Of a stretch of DNA of 64,000 nucleotides, positions 62,718-64,000 are shown in pieces (position 1 is the first letter of the stretch; every line of letters starts with the position of its first letter). The notes beneath the pieces are model-generated. The model searched no databases, was not told the DNA's origin, and saw only the letters and a program-made list of their open reading frames with translations. Made by a program: the position numbers and the translations under genes. Where the stretch lies: NCBI RefSeq assembly GCF_028583425.1, contig NC_072800.1, forward strand, positions 90,410,501-90,474,500. Reading direction: 5' to 3'. The stretch is from Eublepharis macularius (taxonomy: Eukaryota; Chordata; Lepidosauria; Squamata; Eublepharidae).

Positions 62718-62807
62718 CCAGGTTTGCTTATACCAATACCTGAATATCTATTACATCAATATACTGTACATATACAGGCAGATATAAAGGTAAAGGTAAA
62801 GGAGTGG

Positions 62808-62894
62808 TCGAGTGGAGCACAAGTGAACAGGGACGAATACATGTGAGTCTGTTCACTTGCCATTCAAGTGTAATTCGTCACTTCTAGCTTGGCC
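62808..62894. mobile_element. MITE fragment (GGCCAAGC type)
   Basis: The right end TAGCTTGGCC and the TTCACTTGCCATTCAAGTG arm match 34691-34806 in the opposite orientation. The left end is missing. Confidence 0.7.
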
Positions 62895-62899
62895 CTGAG

Positions 62900-63599
62900 A
62901 CACTTTATTTCTGCTCTGATTGTGGCGCTCTGGGCTGGCCGCTCCTCCAGCCTGTCTGGCACCAGGAATGCTGTCAACTGCACACCTCCACTTGTTGGGG
63001 GCAGATACGAAGTTGACAAAGACCATTTGCAACATAGTCACAAGCCTTTTGTAGTGCAGGGAACAAAAAATGCCTCAAAAGGCCAGCACAAGGGCACAAA
63101 TCACTTTACCACCCCCCTTTTAAAAGACCAACAGTCAGCTGAATGGCCATCTCCTTCCCTCCCCAGCATACATCCCCCTCCCTCTATATTCTAGAGATAC
63201 ATGACATACTATCTATCCAGGGATTGCATAAAGCACAACTGTTATTGAGGGTGAAGGACTCATAAAAGCATCATACCAAGGGGAAAAATACAGAGATGAT
63301 TTATTACCTACCCTTAAAGTGACCAATTATACTATAAAAACATTATAAAACAGCTGGGGGAGTATTTTTCCAGGATTGTGGATAACACCCCCCCCCCCCA
63401 AATTTGTTTATTTAAATATGCAACATTACACAGCTTGACTGCAAGAAAAGCAGAACCAAAGATGGAAAGAGCCTGTGGTGCAATCTTTAGAGGGTTAACG
63501 TTCAACCCGGCTATAAGTTACAAAGAGGAATTCAGTCTTGCATATATGTATAGAGCGAGTCTTTGAACAGTGCCCTGCTTCCAAATCGGAAAAGGCTTC
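62900..63599. other. Unclassified spacer
   Basis: Contains a poly-C run at about 63389. No exon or named repeat. Confidence 0.3.
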
Positions 63600-63604
63600 C
63601 TGAG

Positions 63605-63804
63605 AGCCAAACTACAAGTGACGTCTTACACAGGTTGGACACTAGTCGGCTTCCCTCAAGTTTTGATGGGAAATGTAGGCATCCTGGTCTTGCAGCTGTA
63701 ATGGAGAGCCAAGCTGTAAAACCAGGGCACCTACATTTCCCATCAAAACTTGAGGGAAGCTGACAAGTGTCCAACCTGTGTAAGGCATCACTTGTAGTTT
63801 GGCT
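63605..63804. mobile_element. MITE with 5-bp TSD (GCCAAAC family), 200 bp
   Basis: Inverted ends AGCCAAACTACAAGTGACG / complement and inner arms AAGTTTTGATGGGAAATGTA / complement. CTGAG is duplicated at 63600-63604 and 63805-63809. The centre is shorter than in the 232-bp copies. Confidence 0.9.
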
Positions 63805-63809
63805 CTGAG

Positions 63810-64000
63810 AGCTGTGAACAGCTGGACTAAGCACTAATGATCTTGTCGTTGATTAGAACTGGAGTGCGATCTCCTGCCCGGAAGCTTCCTGTTTACCAGG
63901 CACATTCCTAGAAAGACATAACATCTACGGCTCTGAGCGTTCCTAAAAATATTCTCATGCAAGTAGATCTTGATACCTTTTGATCTCTGTCTGGAAGGCG
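63810..64000. other. Unclassified sequence to window end
   Basis: Nothing recognised. Confidence 0.3.

Noticed and set aside
62853-63194. Possible upstream OBSCN exon on the minus strand or a small plus-strand gene
   Set aside because: No Ig, FN3 or kinase-like motif and no convincing splice sites on either strand.

Overview
This window is vertebrate nuclear DNA, almost certainly from a squamate reptile. The evidence is interspersed exons with GT/AG splice sites and a repeat mixture typical of squamates: Sauria-type SINEs, other tRNA- and 5S-derived SINEs, L2, CR1, RTE-BovB and L1 LINEs, many hAT-type MITEs and solo LTRs. There is no bacterial, phage or CRISPR content. Two host loci are recognisable.

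Locus 1 is a tandem pair of intronless CYP8B1-like genes (sterol 12-alpha-hydroxylase, bile-acid synthesis) on the + strand at 9312-10832 and 25930-27450. Each lies in a duplicated segment (about 6685-15640 and 25064-30617) with matching promoter and 3' flank. The proteins are both 506 aa and differ at roughly 36 positions. Copy 1 has changed two otherwise conserved I-helix residues. Several mobile elements sit in one segment while the other keeps the empty site, so they can be ordered after the duplication.

Locus 2 is the 3' end of OBSCN (obscurin) on the - strand: five exons at 58183-58422, 56948-57171, 55776-55851, 42968-43117 and 40258-40432. They encode the C-terminal obscurin kinase domain and the stop codon, with phases that join exactly. 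The 12.7 kb intron between the third and fourth of these exons holds a 6.1 kb full-length L1 (48185-54323) on the opposite strand. That L1 has both ORFs open and a perfect 20-bp target-site duplication. A solo LTR lies about 60 bp upstream of the next splice acceptor.

By region: 1-6684 is repeat-rich (L1 tail, L2, CR1, microsatellites, hAT fragments, SINEs). 6685-15640 is CYP8B1 segment 1. 15850-20540 is a nest of LINEs and MITEs. 20636-24712 holds fold-back repeats, a putative LTR-type repeat split by a hAT element, and an LTR fragment. 25064-30617 is CYP8B1 segment 2, ending in a 36-bp minisatellite. 31300-36860 holds L2, GC-rich dispersed repeats and a long hairpin element carrying a solo LTR and a MITE. 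About 37000-58422 is OBSCN. 58423-64000 holds MITEs, a solo LTR inside a TG-rich microsatellite, and one unidentified coding-like stretch (61320-61624).

The two loci show no functional link. I found no convincing new biological system. The best leads are the CYP8B1 divergence, a MITE family with 5-bp target duplications of form CNNAG, the intact intronic L1, and the insertion histories readable from paralogous or inverted empty sites.
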